A stretch of 64,000 bases of DNA from Archivesica marissinica (lineage: Eukaryota > Mollusca > Bivalvia > Venerida > Vesicomyidae), in assembly GCA_014843695.1 (NCBI GenBank), contig CM026404.1, positions 85,156,712 to 85,220,711 on the forward strand, given 5' to 3'. Within the stretch, counting starts at the first letter, position 1. Every line of letters begins with the position of its first letter. The notes beneath the pieces are model-generated. The model ran no database searches, was not told the DNA's origin, and was given only the letters and a program-made list of their open reading frames with translations. Positions 10,991 to 22,014 of the stretch are shown in pieces. The translations under genes and the position numbers were made by a program.

Positions 10991-11914
10991 ATAAACATAT
11001 GTGAATAAAAGAAGCACTGCTTCACCAAATAAAAAACTATAAGTGAAAACTGCATATTGGAATTATATAGTAATGTTAAAGCTGAAAAGTAGAGAAACTA
11101 TATAATTATATAACCACTAAAATAAGTAAGCATAAAGCTTTTCCGGCGAACACTCGTATATAGGCCTACAGTTCGGCAAATCATCGTAGGCTTTCTTCTT
11201 CTTTTTCCTTTTTCTATCTTTTTTTTGGTCAGGAAGTTATACTGGCCATAATAATTGCTAAATTATACTGGCCATAATAATTGCTAAATCATTATTTGAC
11301 GTAGAGCTACTCGCCCTAGAACTATCTGGCGACAATCTTGATATAGAATTAATATTGTCATCATATTTTAGTGTTTTAATCTCTGCATAATTGTATATGT
11401 ATTATATCATGTCGGCGATTTTGTATCCATTAAAACTGTTGTCTCAACAAAAAAAGCAAGTGAAGTTGTTTTACCGTAACCCTAAGTGTTCTCCAGTTAT
11501 TGATCTGAAACTGTTTTCAAAACTAAGTCACAGTAACATTGACACTTGACCTACAAACCAAGCAATAGTGGTCATCTACTGACCACATGCATACATATAC
11601 ACACATTTGTTTGTCAGAATCTTACTTTTTGGCAGATTTGCCATATTTGCAGTGCTTGAACATAGAAAACAACATTTGACCTTGACCTGGTTACAGTTTC
11701 CAATGGTTACTGTTTGTTCAAAAGAATGTCTTGTCCTACGTTTCAATTTTTCTCGTGTATTGCATTCCTCAGTGGCACACTGAAGTTCAGCTGGAAATGT
11801 TTTGGGATTTTGTCTCGTAACAATCATTTTTAAACTATGAGTGTAACCCACAATAACTTCTTGGTGACCTTGAACATCTGTATAAGCATCCTGCGTTTAA
11901 CAAAAAATATACCC
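10991..11914. other. No gene recognised between the duplicated transposase fragments
   Basis: AT-rich. It contains a 27-bp tandem duplication (TTATACTGGCCATAATAATT and following bases, 11236-11290). The minus-strand ORF at 11576-11851 (91 codons) has no recognisable motif. Confidence 0.5.
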
Positions 11915-12405
11915 AAACTATTTTCATGTTCCATCGACAACACAGACCCGAAACCATAGAGTTTCTCTCCTTTAGTGTTTACCAGGTTCAACTGCTGGCC
12001 ACAATCCACGCAGCTTCGCAACTGGTCTACCAGGTGCCCCAATTGAACAATCCTCCGGCCAGATTGCCACGATTCCTTATTATCTAGATTTATAGTACAG
12101 TCCAAATTACTTATTACCGACTCAATATTTAACTCGTTGATAACGGAATTATCGTCCATCGTTTGGCCTTTATGACATGCCGATAACTGTGTCCTGCCTG
12201 TCGCTTTTACCGGTTGAAACCCCCATCTTATGGTTAAGCGGTATGGTTGCATGTTATTTTGTTGTGATTTGACAGGCGGTGTGAGCGTAAAATGTAAACG
12301 TCGTAATCATTTTCTAACTCGAACATCTTGAAATGACTAATATATTATTTATACAATATATTTTTTTTACAGTTGTATTTAACATTTATGTGTTGTACAT
12401 ATAAA
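11915..12405 (-). pseudogene. Transposase fragment, probable Mutator-like (copy B, fuller)
   Basis: The minus-strand frame 12252-11830 gives QTMDDNSVINELNIESVIS, ESWQSGRRIVQLGHLVDQL, a CVDCGQQLNLVN CxxC pair and TKGEKLYGFGSVL, then becomes non-conserved, perhaps at an exon end. It matches the copy at about 10486-10990 over about 480 bp, at both the coding and the flanking non-coding level, so a DNA-level duplication created them. The function would be DNA transposition; only an N-terminal exon is present. Confidence 0.45.
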
Positions 12406-12605
12406 CGATGCGCGTTTGCTACAGGTGCGAAAGGTCTGGAGTTCGAGCCGTTACGATTGTGCCTTTCGGCAAGGCATATACATTCCACATGCCTCTTCTT
12501 TCTCCCTTGTGGTGATGGATTCCATCAGGAATGAGGTCTCGAGAGTGATTAATATAAGTTGGAGGAAATTGTTTCGCAATCAAGCTCAAATAAATTTGTA
12601 TAAAC
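12406..12605 (+). mobile_element. tRNA-derived SINE (family B), 5'-truncated
   Basis: A B-box-like GGAGTTCGAGCC (about 12438) is followed by a body with the small palindrome GATGGATTCCATC and GAGGTCTCGAGAGTG. The 3' tail GAGAGTGATTAATATAAG leads to CGCAATCAAGCTC and AAATAAAT. The tail is shared with SINE family A, while the head and body differ. A related fragment is at 48740-48830. Confidence 0.65.
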
Positions 12606-12693
12606 TAATAGTCCAGTTAAATACAAGTACCTGTGGTTTTGTAAATTTAAGAAATCTCCTAATTATACCACATTTGCAGATTATATTTACGTT

Positions 12694-12792
12694 TACTTTT
12701 ACATTTCCCTTTACGTTAGAAAACTATACTTTTACATTTCCCTTTACGTTAGAAAACTATACTTTTACATTTCCCTTTACGTTAGAAAACTA
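12694..12792. repeat. 33-bp tandem repeat, 3 copies
   Basis: ACTTTTACATTTCCCTTTAC followed by GTTAGAAAACTAT repeats three times with no or almost no variation. Confidence 0.95.
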
Positions 12793-13159
12793 GTTGGGCC
12801 GATATTTAATCTAAGAAGCGTTGTTGAAAATGTTCTGGCATGAAAGAATTCAACATTCCCAGACCACTTAGTCAGAAATTGAGTTCAGACAGTCACACAC
12901 TTTATAGTCTTGTTTATTAGGAGAATGTGTTTACTTATTATACTAACTACATTCACTTGGGGCTGGTTTCTCAAAAGATCTGAAGTTTCTGATTAAGCCG
13001 TGATAATTAAAAATGTTTAACTTTCCGATTGTGTAAATATAATTTTATACTATCAAATAATGGTACCATACTGGAATGTTAAATACTGAATTTTTTCCAT
13101 AAATCTTGCCCCTGTTTCACAATATGAATATATTTTGATTCAACAGTTCAACTAGCTGG
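12793..13159. other. No gene recognised
   Basis: AT-rich spacer between the 33-bp repeat and the TTAA MITE. No ORF of note. Confidence 0.5.
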
Positions 13160-13330
13160 TTAACCCTTTGCACGCAGGCTCTCTATATGCTGTTTGCTAT
13201 TAGGAGCTAAAACACTTGACTTAATAGCTAACAACATAGATCCTGATCAGACGTGGCGTTACGCCGTAGCTGATCTGGATATATGTTGTTTGCAAATGTG
13301 ATTTTATTTACTCAGCAGGCAAAGGATTAA
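13160..13330. mobile_element. TTAA-flanked MITE (piggyBac-like), subfamily 1
   Basis: TTAA at both ends (13160-13163 and 13327-13330), left terminus CCCTTTGCACGC and right terminus AGCAGGCAAAGGA as its imperfect inverse. The centre folds as a long imperfect hairpin: ACAACATAGATCCTGATCAG pairs with CTGATCTGGATATATGTTGT around GTGGCGTTACGCC. TTAA target sites and a CCCTTTG terminus are typical of piggyBac-related MITEs. Confidence 0.75.
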
Positions 13331-13558
13331 CACAGAGCTGATTATTATAATCCATTTGCTAAGCCAATGATTGTATGTGTATTTACTAATGCCGGTCCCA
13401 CGTACCCGTGGAACCTCATGTAGGTCAGGTGTTTGTTTCCTTGTTATTGGTGAAATCGTGTCTCGTGTTGTCTCGTTATATCATGTTGCTGTGCGTTGTG
13501 TTGTGTATTACATGGAGTATATGTATTTAAATGCAATGCAATTGATTCATGTCCATTG

Positions 13559-13832
13559 AGTCCGCCTCCGTGGTCGAGTGGTTATGGTCGCTGACTTGTA
13601 TACCACTGTAACCTATCATCACTGATGGTCACGGGTTCGAGCCCCGCTCAGGCCGTGTCTCATTTATATGAGAAAGTTGGCAGTTTCTTACAGAGGTTGG
13701 TGCACCCAAGTACTGGTTAACCGCTGGAGCCTGCCCAGGAAAGGTGTTGTTAGGTAAACTTCCCGCCGGCGATATAGCCCAAAATGGTGCTGATGCAGGC
13801 GTAAAACCCGAAATATAACATAATAACATAAG
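13559..13832 (+). mobile_element. tRNA-derived SINE (family C) with 12-bp target duplication
   Basis: Head TCCGCCTCCGTGGTCGAGTG gives an A box; ACGGGTTCGAGCCCC (about 13632) gives the B box with an extended variable region between them, as in a class II (Ser/Leu-type) tRNA. The body ends in AAAATGGTGCTGATGCAGGC and GTAAAACCCG. Direct repeats TCATGTCCATTG at 13547-13558 and 13833-13844 flank the element exactly. Confidence 0.9.
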
Positions 13833-13866
13833 TCATGTCCATTGCTAGATTATCGGGGTGATAAAG

Positions 13867-14010
13867 TTCCGGATTAATCCGGAATTCCGGATTTGGAGCT
13901 CCGAAAAATCGATTTTGAGATTGATACAATTCCGAACAGTTTAATTTCGTAGGGGGTGAAGGGCGAATAATATTGAGTACGAAACTACCGGAAGTCGGCA
14001 GAATAATCCG
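13867..14010 (+). promoter_or_regulatory. Candidate promoter of the downstream hAT-like gene: perfect palindrome and ETS-type site
   Basis: TTCCGGATTAATCCGGAA (13867-13884) is a perfect 18-bp palindrome, followed by GGAATTCCGG. ACCGGAAGTC at about 13986-13995 matches the ETS/GABP consensus CCGGAAGT used by many TATA-less animal promoters. Both lie 80-220 bp upstream of the first ATG of the gene. Promoter function is inference. Confidence 0.4.
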
Positions 14011-14089
14011 GAAATAATGATTCTTTACGAAATTTTTTGGAGATGCATTTTGATTCGCCAGATGTCTACGACCCGACGAGTTGCAGATC

Positions 14090-16721
14090 ATGGAATTTGC
14101 TACGCAGAAAGACAATGTACGAGATATCGACATTTCTGTGAAGAACAAATGGCGTTGGGACTGGTTGGAAGACGATCTAATGCGCCAGTATTTGAGGAAA
14201 ACGAAGGTCCCGGGGCAAGCGTACTGTACCATCTGCATGAAAACGCTCCAGTATCATTCAACGGGGAAAAATGATCTGGTGAAACACATGATCTCGAAGC
14301 CTCATCTCAGAGCGATGAAAACCGTGAAAACAAATTACAGTTTAGACAGTAAGAAATTGAACAAATTGCTGACAAAATATAAAAATATTTTCTATCTATA
14401 AAAATATATTATATTTAATAACAGTGAGTTCTCTTTAAGAATATTATATGTAAGAGTAAAGACAAGAGGATATGTGGTTATAAAATAAATTTGAGCATCT
14501 GATATCATGTATTGGTAATAACTTAGTCTATAATTTAATCTATAATTTTGTACACAAGATCAACAATGTTCACCATAAACTATCGATGTTATAAATGCAT
14601 GCTCCTTTCCAATATTTCATTTATTTTGTATTTTCAGGTATGCTTATGCGTCCTAGTTCCCGCAGCACTGATCCTGAGCCAGTTGTCCGTCCACTAGTTC
14701 CGGTTAATGACCGGCGTATGAACTCAGAAGCTATGATACTGGCATTCATGGCAGAGCACGACCTACCATACACCCTTGCTCCAGACTTAGTAAAACTTAC
14801 ACAAACAATGGCGAAGGACCCAAAATCATTGACAGACATGAAACTTGAGAGGTGTACGGCATCGTACAAGATGATCCATGGTATTGCCCAATTATTTACT
14901 AATGAACTTGCTGAAGAGCTTCGTAGCGCAGTATTCTGTCTTAATATTGATGAATCTACAAATTCGAACAATGAAAAGATTGTGGCAGTTCTTGTTAGCT
15001 ACTTTTCAAGCAAAAAGACTGAGATATTAGTCCGTCATCTAGAGTCGTTCAAGGTCATCCGGGCTGATGCTGAATCAATCTTCTTGAAGATTGAAGACAT
15101 GTTTGACAGATTTGAGTTGTCATGGACAAATGTAATTAGTGTTTTACTCGATTCTTGCAACACAATGAGGGGGAAAAAGTCTGGGTTGGAAACAAGGCTG
15201 CGAGAACGAGCCCCTCATCTACTGGATATCGATGGGGACAGTGTGCATCACGCACACAATGCTGCTAAGGCATTCACTACACCATTTGGCTACTATCTGG
15301 AATCACTATTCAACACCATTCATAGTGATTTCCACTGGAGCACGGACTTGCGGTCGGAGTTGCAATTAATCTGCGAAATCATCGGTGTTAAATATACAGT
15401 ACCCGAGAGATTCACCTCTCATCGCTTCCTGTCCGCCTATAACCTGTCTGTTGACACTTCCAGATTACTGCCAGCCTACACAGTCTTCTATTTCCACTTC
15501 ATTACCAAAGATGAAAGGCAGCGGATGTCCACAATATACGATGGCATACTGGAGAGGAAGAGCGTATCCGAGATAAGTAAAGAAGAACTAAAGAAGGTCG
15601 GCATAAGACTTAGAAAGAAAAGAATGACCAAAGACGGTACAGAGCGCAAGGACAAAATCGTGCATAAGCTGTTTGGTGAGCGAAAGAAAACGAGACTGCT
15701 CCTTGGCATCTACATGTCAGCACTTGAGGGCCTTAAGGAATATGCCGTCTTATTCCAGGCAAAACAACCGATGGTCCACATTCTACATGATAAACAGGTA
15801 GAGCTGGTTAGGCTATACCTTGGGTTCTTTGTCCGGCCGGAATGTATCCCAGCATCTACAAACAAGCTGAAAGATTTGGAAATCACAGAAGCGATTCTAT
15901 TGGCAAAGCCTAATATGTTTATGGGGTCTGTAGCCTTGAACACAGTCAGAAACAGCAAGGCAAAGGACCACATAGTTACAGAAGTTCTTAATCTACTGCA
16001 GACTGCATACCTGAACTCAGGTAAAATGTTGTTGAAAAAAATGCCAATCACGAACGCACTCCTCAAGAATATATCTGCCATAGACCCCAGAGCCAGAGGG
16101 CATAGTGTTACTGTCCGTCACTTGAAGGACCTGCCTAGCCAGGTAAAGGTGCTCAATGAAGAAGAGGAGCAATCCTACCTGAAGGAAATATACAGGTACC
16201 AGTTAGATCCCACTCTGCCAGCCTTCACGGACGACACTAGAGTCGACCACTGGTGGGCATCTGTGTCTGGCTACCCTGCCTTGAGAAAACTGACGCTCAC
16301 TGTCTTGTGCTGCTTCCACGGACCAATGGTGGAGGGGGCATTCAATATAATGGGGGATATTATGGACTGTAAGTCCAGCAGTCTAAGTATTGACTCTGTT
16401 AATGCGTTGCAGAACATCAAGTCTGCCCTGACAGCCAAAGATACAACTGCTGTCCAGTATTTCAGTAGGGAGGATGTGTTGTATACACCAGTTGTACCTG
16501 GACTGGTAGGACACATGAGTAAGGCAGGGAGGGAACGGAACAATAACCTAATGAAAAAGAAACAGGAGACAGCTGAACGCCGTGCCAGGTTAGAAATTAC
16601 AGAGAGGAAAGTAATTTCTAAAATTAAAGCGAAGGAATTGGTGGTGGAGAATGTGAAACGGGCACGTATTGAACACACATCCTGTAATATCAAGTTCAGT
16701 GTCAGTAACGGAAAGAAGTGA
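14090..16721 (+). CDS. Two-exon gene: BED-type zinc finger plus hAT-like transposase, intact (780 aa)
   Basis: Exon 1 is 14090-14348 and exon 2 is 14638-16721. The intron begins GTAAGAAA and ends TATTTTCAG, and the phase-1 join keeps the frame. Residues 21-72 form a BED-like finger (C46, C49, H66, H72). The transposase core shows an Asp in NIDEST (about D191) and an Asp in LLDSCNTMRGKKSG (about D258), as in the RNase H-fold of hAT enzymes, then DIDGDSVHHAHNAAK. The C-terminal dimerisation-like region has WWASVSGYP (about 621) and HGPMVEGAFNIMGDI (about 647). No internal stop or frameshift occurs over 780 codons. ATG at 14090 is chosen as the first in-frame Met; an upstream start is possible. 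I found no flanking TIR or 8-bp duplication, so it may be a domesticated transposase gene or an element whose ends I could not see. A short basic, Lys-rich insert lies around residues 385-435. Confidence 0.8.
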
Positions 16722-17340
16722 GACAGTGGACAAAATGTCAGAAAGTAATGGACAGTGTTAATGTGTTCGTATAGTTATCTCAACATATCAGGCTAGCAAA
16801 GGACACCAGCCTTTTTAGAAGGCTAATACTAATAATATTGTTACTTTTACTATTCTTAAATAAGTGCACTAGTCAGTCACATTTTGCATAACATTGTATT
16901 AAATAATTAATTATGGCAATCTCCAAATCTAGTCAGAATCTAAACATGTCAATTTTATGTGCTATTTTGTATTATTCTTATTTTCATTTGTCAAGTGCAA
17001 TCGAGTATAGTTGTTCCTGTAATTTACTATTGTTTTAATCTTTTACTGTTTTGCTTTTGTGCATTTTTACTACAATTATCATTTAGTACTGGTTTGTCAC
17101 GTATCATGAAAGTAAAACTTAACAAGGTTTTGTTTGGTTGATATATTAACTTATTATAACAAATTACGTGCAGTCCACCAATGTAGTGTGCAACTGTCCA
17201 TGTCAGGGATGAACTTATTTCACTTCTTGTAGAATTTTGAGTTCACTATATTTTGAAGACAATAGTAACAGACAATAATGTTTGAAATTGAATGCTATGT
17301 CAAACTTCATTTGGCAGCGTTTCAGCTATGTCAAATGCTT
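16722..17340. other. Downstream region of the hAT-like gene; no gene recognised
   Basis: AT-rich, probably 3' untranslated sequence at first. Small ORFs are not protein-like. No clear TIR is visible. Confidence 0.5.
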
Positions 17341-17352
17341 CAATTTTCTCAG

Positions 17353-17446
17353 CTTCCGGGGGGCGTTGCCCCCCTGGTCCCCCTACCAAGGCTTCGCCCT
17401 GGACCCAATAGGGGGCCTAACGCGGCCCCCTTTACCCCCGGCGAAA
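17353..17446. repeat. GC-rich cluster of three short hairpins beside the assembly gap
   Basis: GGGGGGCGTTGCCCCCC, then CCAAGGCTTCGCCCTGG, then GGGGGCCTAACGCGGCCCCC fold as consecutive stem-loops in otherwise AT-rich DNA. The cluster ends about 35 bp before the run of N. It is probably part of a dispersed repeat. Confidence 0.7.
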
Positions 17447-17481
17447 TTTTCAGGATTCTGCGTCTGGGGCTGTTATCACCC

Positions 17482-18481
17482 NNNNNNNNNNNNNNNNNNN
17501 NNNNNNNNNNNNNNNNNNNNNNNNNNNNNNNNNNNNNNNNNNNNNNNNNNNNNNNNNNNNNNNNNNNNNNNNNNNNNNNNNNNNNNNNNNNNNNNNNNNN
17601 NNNNNNNNNNNNNNNNNNNNNNNNNNNNNNNNNNNNNNNNNNNNNNNNNNNNNNNNNNNNNNNNNNNNNNNNNNNNNNNNNNNNNNNNNNNNNNNNNNNN
17701 NNNNNNNNNNNNNNNNNNNNNNNNNNNNNNNNNNNNNNNNNNNNNNNNNNNNNNNNNNNNNNNNNNNNNNNNNNNNNNNNNNNNNNNNNNNNNNNNNNNN
17801 NNNNNNNNNNNNNNNNNNNNNNNNNNNNNNNNNNNNNNNNNNNNNNNNNNNNNNNNNNNNNNNNNNNNNNNNNNNNNNNNNNNNNNNNNNNNNNNNNNNN
17901 NNNNNNNNNNNNNNNNNNNNNNNNNNNNNNNNNNNNNNNNNNNNNNNNNNNNNNNNNNNNNNNNNNNNNNNNNNNNNNNNNNNNNNNNNNNNNNNNNNNN
18001 NNNNNNNNNNNNNNNNNNNNNNNNNNNNNNNNNNNNNNNNNNNNNNNNNNNNNNNNNNNNNNNNNNNNNNNNNNNNNNNNNNNNNNNNNNNNNNNNNNNN
18101 NNNNNNNNNNNNNNNNNNNNNNNNNNNNNNNNNNNNNNNNNNNNNNNNNNNNNNNNNNNNNNNNNNNNNNNNNNNNNNNNNNNNNNNNNNNNNNNNNNNN
18201 NNNNNNNNNNNNNNNNNNNNNNNNNNNNNNNNNNNNNNNNNNNNNNNNNNNNNNNNNNNNNNNNNNNNNNNNNNNNNNNNNNNNNNNNNNNNNNNNNNNN
18301 NNNNNNNNNNNNNNNNNNNNNNNNNNNNNNNNNNNNNNNNNNNNNNNNNNNNNNNNNNNNNNNNNNNNNNNNNNNNNNNNNNNNNNNNNNNNNNNNNNNN
18401 NNNNNNNNNNNNNNNNNNNNNNNNNNNNNNNNNNNNNNNNNNNNNNNNNNNNNNNNNNNNNNNNNNNNNNNNNNNNNNNNN
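17482..18481. other. Assembly gap (1,000 N)
   Basis: Exactly 1,000 undetermined bases, the round figure used for scaffold gaps of unknown size. The 3' end of the minus-strand LINE is lost in it. Confidence 0.99.
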
Positions 18482-19236
18482 TGAGACGGGCAAGAATGTC
18501 TTCTTCTCGACGAATAGGCCTGTAAATTGGGTACCATTCGCCAAGTGTTGGTTTGACCGAATGAAGTTTGTTAAAAATTTCACCATCCCATTGGGCCTGC
18601 CAAGAGGATTGAATTAAGATAAGAATTGTAGATTTAAAATCAGTATAACACACTTTAATCCTAGAAATGGGTAATGACAAAGCCAGCTTTGCATTCTGAT
18701 CAGCCATTTCATTTCCTTTTATTCCCATATGACTCGGAAGCCAGCAGAACACAAATGTATTTATTTCTGAAAGGGAAGAAATCCTTTCAAGCAAAGTACA
18801 AACAATAGGATTTTCAAACTTTTCATAATACAAAGCCTGTAAAAACAGACAAGGAATCAGAGAAAATGATATATTGAACATAGTGTGATTCCACTGCAAG
18901 ATCTAGAGCGAGATCTATGGCCTTCAGTTCGGCAGAGAAAATTGAGGACTTGTTTGGAAGTCTACATTTCCGATTTTTAATCCCAAAGATTGCTGCTGAC
19001 GCAACAGTGTCACCAGCTTTTGAACCATCTGTGTATATGGCTTTGAAGTCAGAATAAAATTCCCTGATTTCATGATATTTTGTTTGAAACTGGCTCCTGT
19101 CTGTAATAGACTTTTTATCAGAAGTGAGATCAAAGCGAAACTCGGCGGTTTTAAGGGTCCAAGGAGGAGAATCTGGGATTTTATACTGTGCAATAGATTT
19201 CATGTCAATATGTAGGTCATCTAGACATTGTTCCAT
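18482..19236 (-). pseudogene. LINE ORF2 C-terminal part: RNase H domain (I/Jockey superfamily)
   Basis: Minus-strand reading gives the RNase H motifs AIYTDGSKAGD (first Asp), SIFSAELKAIDLAL (Glu), IIFSDSLSV (Asp) and CWLPSHMGIKGNEMAD (His/Asp). The frame breaks once between the third and fourth motifs (about 18840) at a run of five T, where one T too many explains the shift. After RREEDILARL the sequence enters the N gap. Presence of RNase H together with an APE endonuclease (21.4-22.0 kb) points to the I-like branch of non-LTR elements. Confidence 0.85.
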
Positions 19237-19269
19237 GCGTATACCTAGTGGGGCAATAGCTCTCGGTTT

Positions 19270-21441
19270 TCATTGAAACTGCACTTTAAATTGGGGTTGA
19301 AAGACCACTTTGTGAGCTGGGTTTAGAGGATTTGACTTGAGTTTCAGTAGGTATTGAAGAGCTAGCTTCTGTCGTCTAGCATACAGAGAGGGTTCATTTG
19401 CTTCAGCATAAAGACTTTTAACAGGGGAAGTTCTGAAAGCTGAAAGGACTAATCGTAGACCTTGATTATGTATAGGATCAAGTATTTTCAGGTACGATTT
19501 TCGTGCAGATCCGTAAACCATCGAACCATAATCCAGCTTAGAGCGAACCAATGACCGATAGAGCCATAGAAGTACCTTTCTATCAGCTCCCCAATCGTAA
19601 TGTGCTACAACCTTTAAAATATTTAGAGCTTTTTGACATTTCTTTTTTAAATTATTGATATGAGGAATGAATGAGAGTTTTTTATCAAAGATAACACCTA
19701 AAAATTGGTATTCTGAGACTACTTCTACACGTGAGCCATCCAGGTAAATGTCTGGGTCTGGATGAAGTCCACGTAGATTACAAAAATGCATACATTTAGT
19801 TTTTGATTTAGAAAATTTAAAACCATTTTCATCCGACCAAGTCTGAAGTTTATTCAGATATTGCAGTTGGAGTTGACATTCTAGTTGAGTTGGCATTCTA
19901 TTATGTTCATATTACTAGACCTGAAGCAAATAACAAAATCATCTACATAAAGGGAGCACTCAACCCCTGGATTTATTGATTTAACAATATTGTTTATCTT
20001 AATACTAAACAATGTAACGGACAAAATACAACCCTGTGGTACACCCATCTGCTGTTCCCGAGCATCTGATAGGGTATTACAAACACGAACACGAAAAAGT
20101 CTTTCATTTAAAAATGCAGAAATAAATAATGAGGTCAAAATAGTGAAGATCTTTTAACATGCCATATTTCCAGGTTGTGTCATAAGCACTCTCAATGTCG
20201 AAAAATACTGAAGCAACATGTTGTTTATTGACAAAGCCCTCTCTTATAAATGTTTCGAAACAAACTAGATGATCCAGTGTGCTTCGCTGCTGACGAAAGC
20301 CACTCTGGACATTAACAATTAAATGATTTGATTCGAGAAACCATACAAGCCGGTTGTTTACCATTCTTTCCATAGTTTTACATATACAGCTTGTTAACGC
20401 TATGGGTCTATAGTTGTTTGGATCCTTTTTATCCTTATCTGGTTTTGGTATTGGGATGACTAAAGCCTCCCTCCAAGATGAAGGAAATTCACCAGTTTGC
20501 CATATAGAATTAAACATGTCCAATAATATAAAGAGGGAGGAGCTAGGTAGATGTTTTAAGAATTGATAGTGGATTTTATCTGGACCTGGGGATGTATCAT
20601 GTGCTTTTGACAAAGCAGACTTTAGTTCTTTAAGATTAAATAGTTTGTTGTAATGTTCTTTGTTCCTTGAATTGAAGTTTAGTTTTTTCTTTTCTTTAGT
20701 GTTTTTGAATTTCTGAAATTGTTGTGAATAATTATTTGCTGATGATTTTTGTGCAAATGTTTCTGCTAAGGTGTTTGAAATTTCCAGAGGTGTGGTGATT
20801 TGTTTGTTGTTTGCAGTGAGGTGGCTAATAGGTGAAGTACCTTTGCCATTAATTGTTCTTATCATGTCCCACGTTTTCTTAGTTGTTGTTCTGTTATTTA
20901 GTCTTGAGATGTATTGTTTCCAACATTTGCGTTTGCTGCTTTGTATTGTACGTCGTGCTTTTGCTCTATATATGCGAATGTTGTTTAAATTTTCTGTGGT
21001 GGGTCTCAAATTGAATTTTCTTATGGACGATTTCCTATTTTGGATGGCTTTCTTACAATCATCATCATACCAGGGTTTGTATGGTCTCTGTGGATTAGGT
21101 GACGTCTGAGGTATGGATTGTTCTGCTGCTTTTATTAGTAATGTAGTGAATAGCTGTGTTTGATCACGACAATCCTTGAATGTTTCATATGAAATTGTTT
21201 GTTCACAAAGTTGTTGGAATTTAGTCCAATTTGCATTAGAAAATTTCCATCTTCTGGGTTGACTATAAGCTATTGGCTGATTTTCAGATATGAGGATGGG
21301 GAAGTGGTCGCTTCCGTGGAGATCATCATCGACTTTCCATGAGAAATCTGGAAGTATGACTGGGCTACATAGTGTAAGATCTATTGCAGAATAGGATCCT
21401 GTTCCTGGGTGTAAATATGTTTTGGAAGATGGATCATTCAT
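19270..21441 (-). pseudogene. LINE ORF2 reverse transcriptase
   Basis: The minus-strand frames 21441-20104, 20138-19881 and 19896-19270 are pieces of one RT. In order: SPGPDKIHYQFLK, NNYRPIALTSCICKTMERM, FFDIESAYDTTWKYG (catalytic Asp), GVPQGCILSVTLFSIKINNI, the YVDD box in SLYVDDFVICF, KFSKSKTKCMHF, and the thumb with FLGVIFDKKLSFIPHI. Two frame breaks separate the pieces: one near 20130, with probable loss of a few codons, and one near 19890, at a small duplication of a CQL-coding stretch. It copies element RNA at the target nick when intact; this copy is dead. It continues into the RNase H piece at 19236. Confidence 0.9.
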
Positions 21442-21931
21442 GTAAGAAAGAGAATATCAGAGATGAAATTCTCTATCTGGAGACCTCTTTGATTTGTATT
21501 ATTACAACCCCAGATGATGTTATGTGCATTGAAATCACCTATTAGAATATATGGAGTGGGTAATTGTATTAGAAGATCATTCAGCCTATGTTCTTCAATT
21601 GGTTTACTTGGGGAAGATATAGTGAACACAGTGTGATAGTGCTATGTAATGACAGTCTTACAGCAACAGCTTGTAAGTTTGTATTTAACAGTAATTCCTT
21701 ATGTGGAACACTATTATTGACGATGATAGATACCCCACCCTGGGCTTTATCACCTTCACTGTATATTTTATTGAAAATGGTGTGATGTTTTATAGAAATT
21801 GTATCATTGTGTTTCAAAAATGTTTCTTGAAGGCATAACGCAGCAGGTTTATGTTCTTGCACTAAAAGAGAAAGCTCTGCAAAATTAGATTTTAAACCTC
21901 GACAATTCCACTGGATAATTCCATTGGCCAT
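21438..21931 (-). pseudogene. LINE ORF2 N-terminal APE-type endonuclease
   Basis: The minus-strand frame starts at MANGIIQWNCRGL (Met at 21931) and shows the AP-endonuclease signature: N in QWNCRGL, E in LCLQETF, ILIGDFNAHNIIWG (Asp/Asn) and, across the next break, TGSYSAIDLTL and GSDHFPI (the SDH motif, in the RT frame at about 21310). One C seems lost from a C-run near 21612, and about five extra bases (ACATG in minus sense) near 21445 break the frame. It would nick the genomic target. ORF2 begins about 85 bp after the ORF1 stop at 22015. Confidence 0.87.
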
Positions 21932-22014
21932 TATTGAGAGATTAATTATTAAAAATATTATACCGATATATACATAATTATTATTCATAGATAAAATATA
22001 AAGTTAAAAATATA

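Noticed and set aside
17278..18899. ORFs of 350-516 codons across 17.3-18.9 kb
   Set aside because: They exist only because the 1,000 N are read as open codons. Only the LINE part right of 18482 on the minus strand is real coding sequence.
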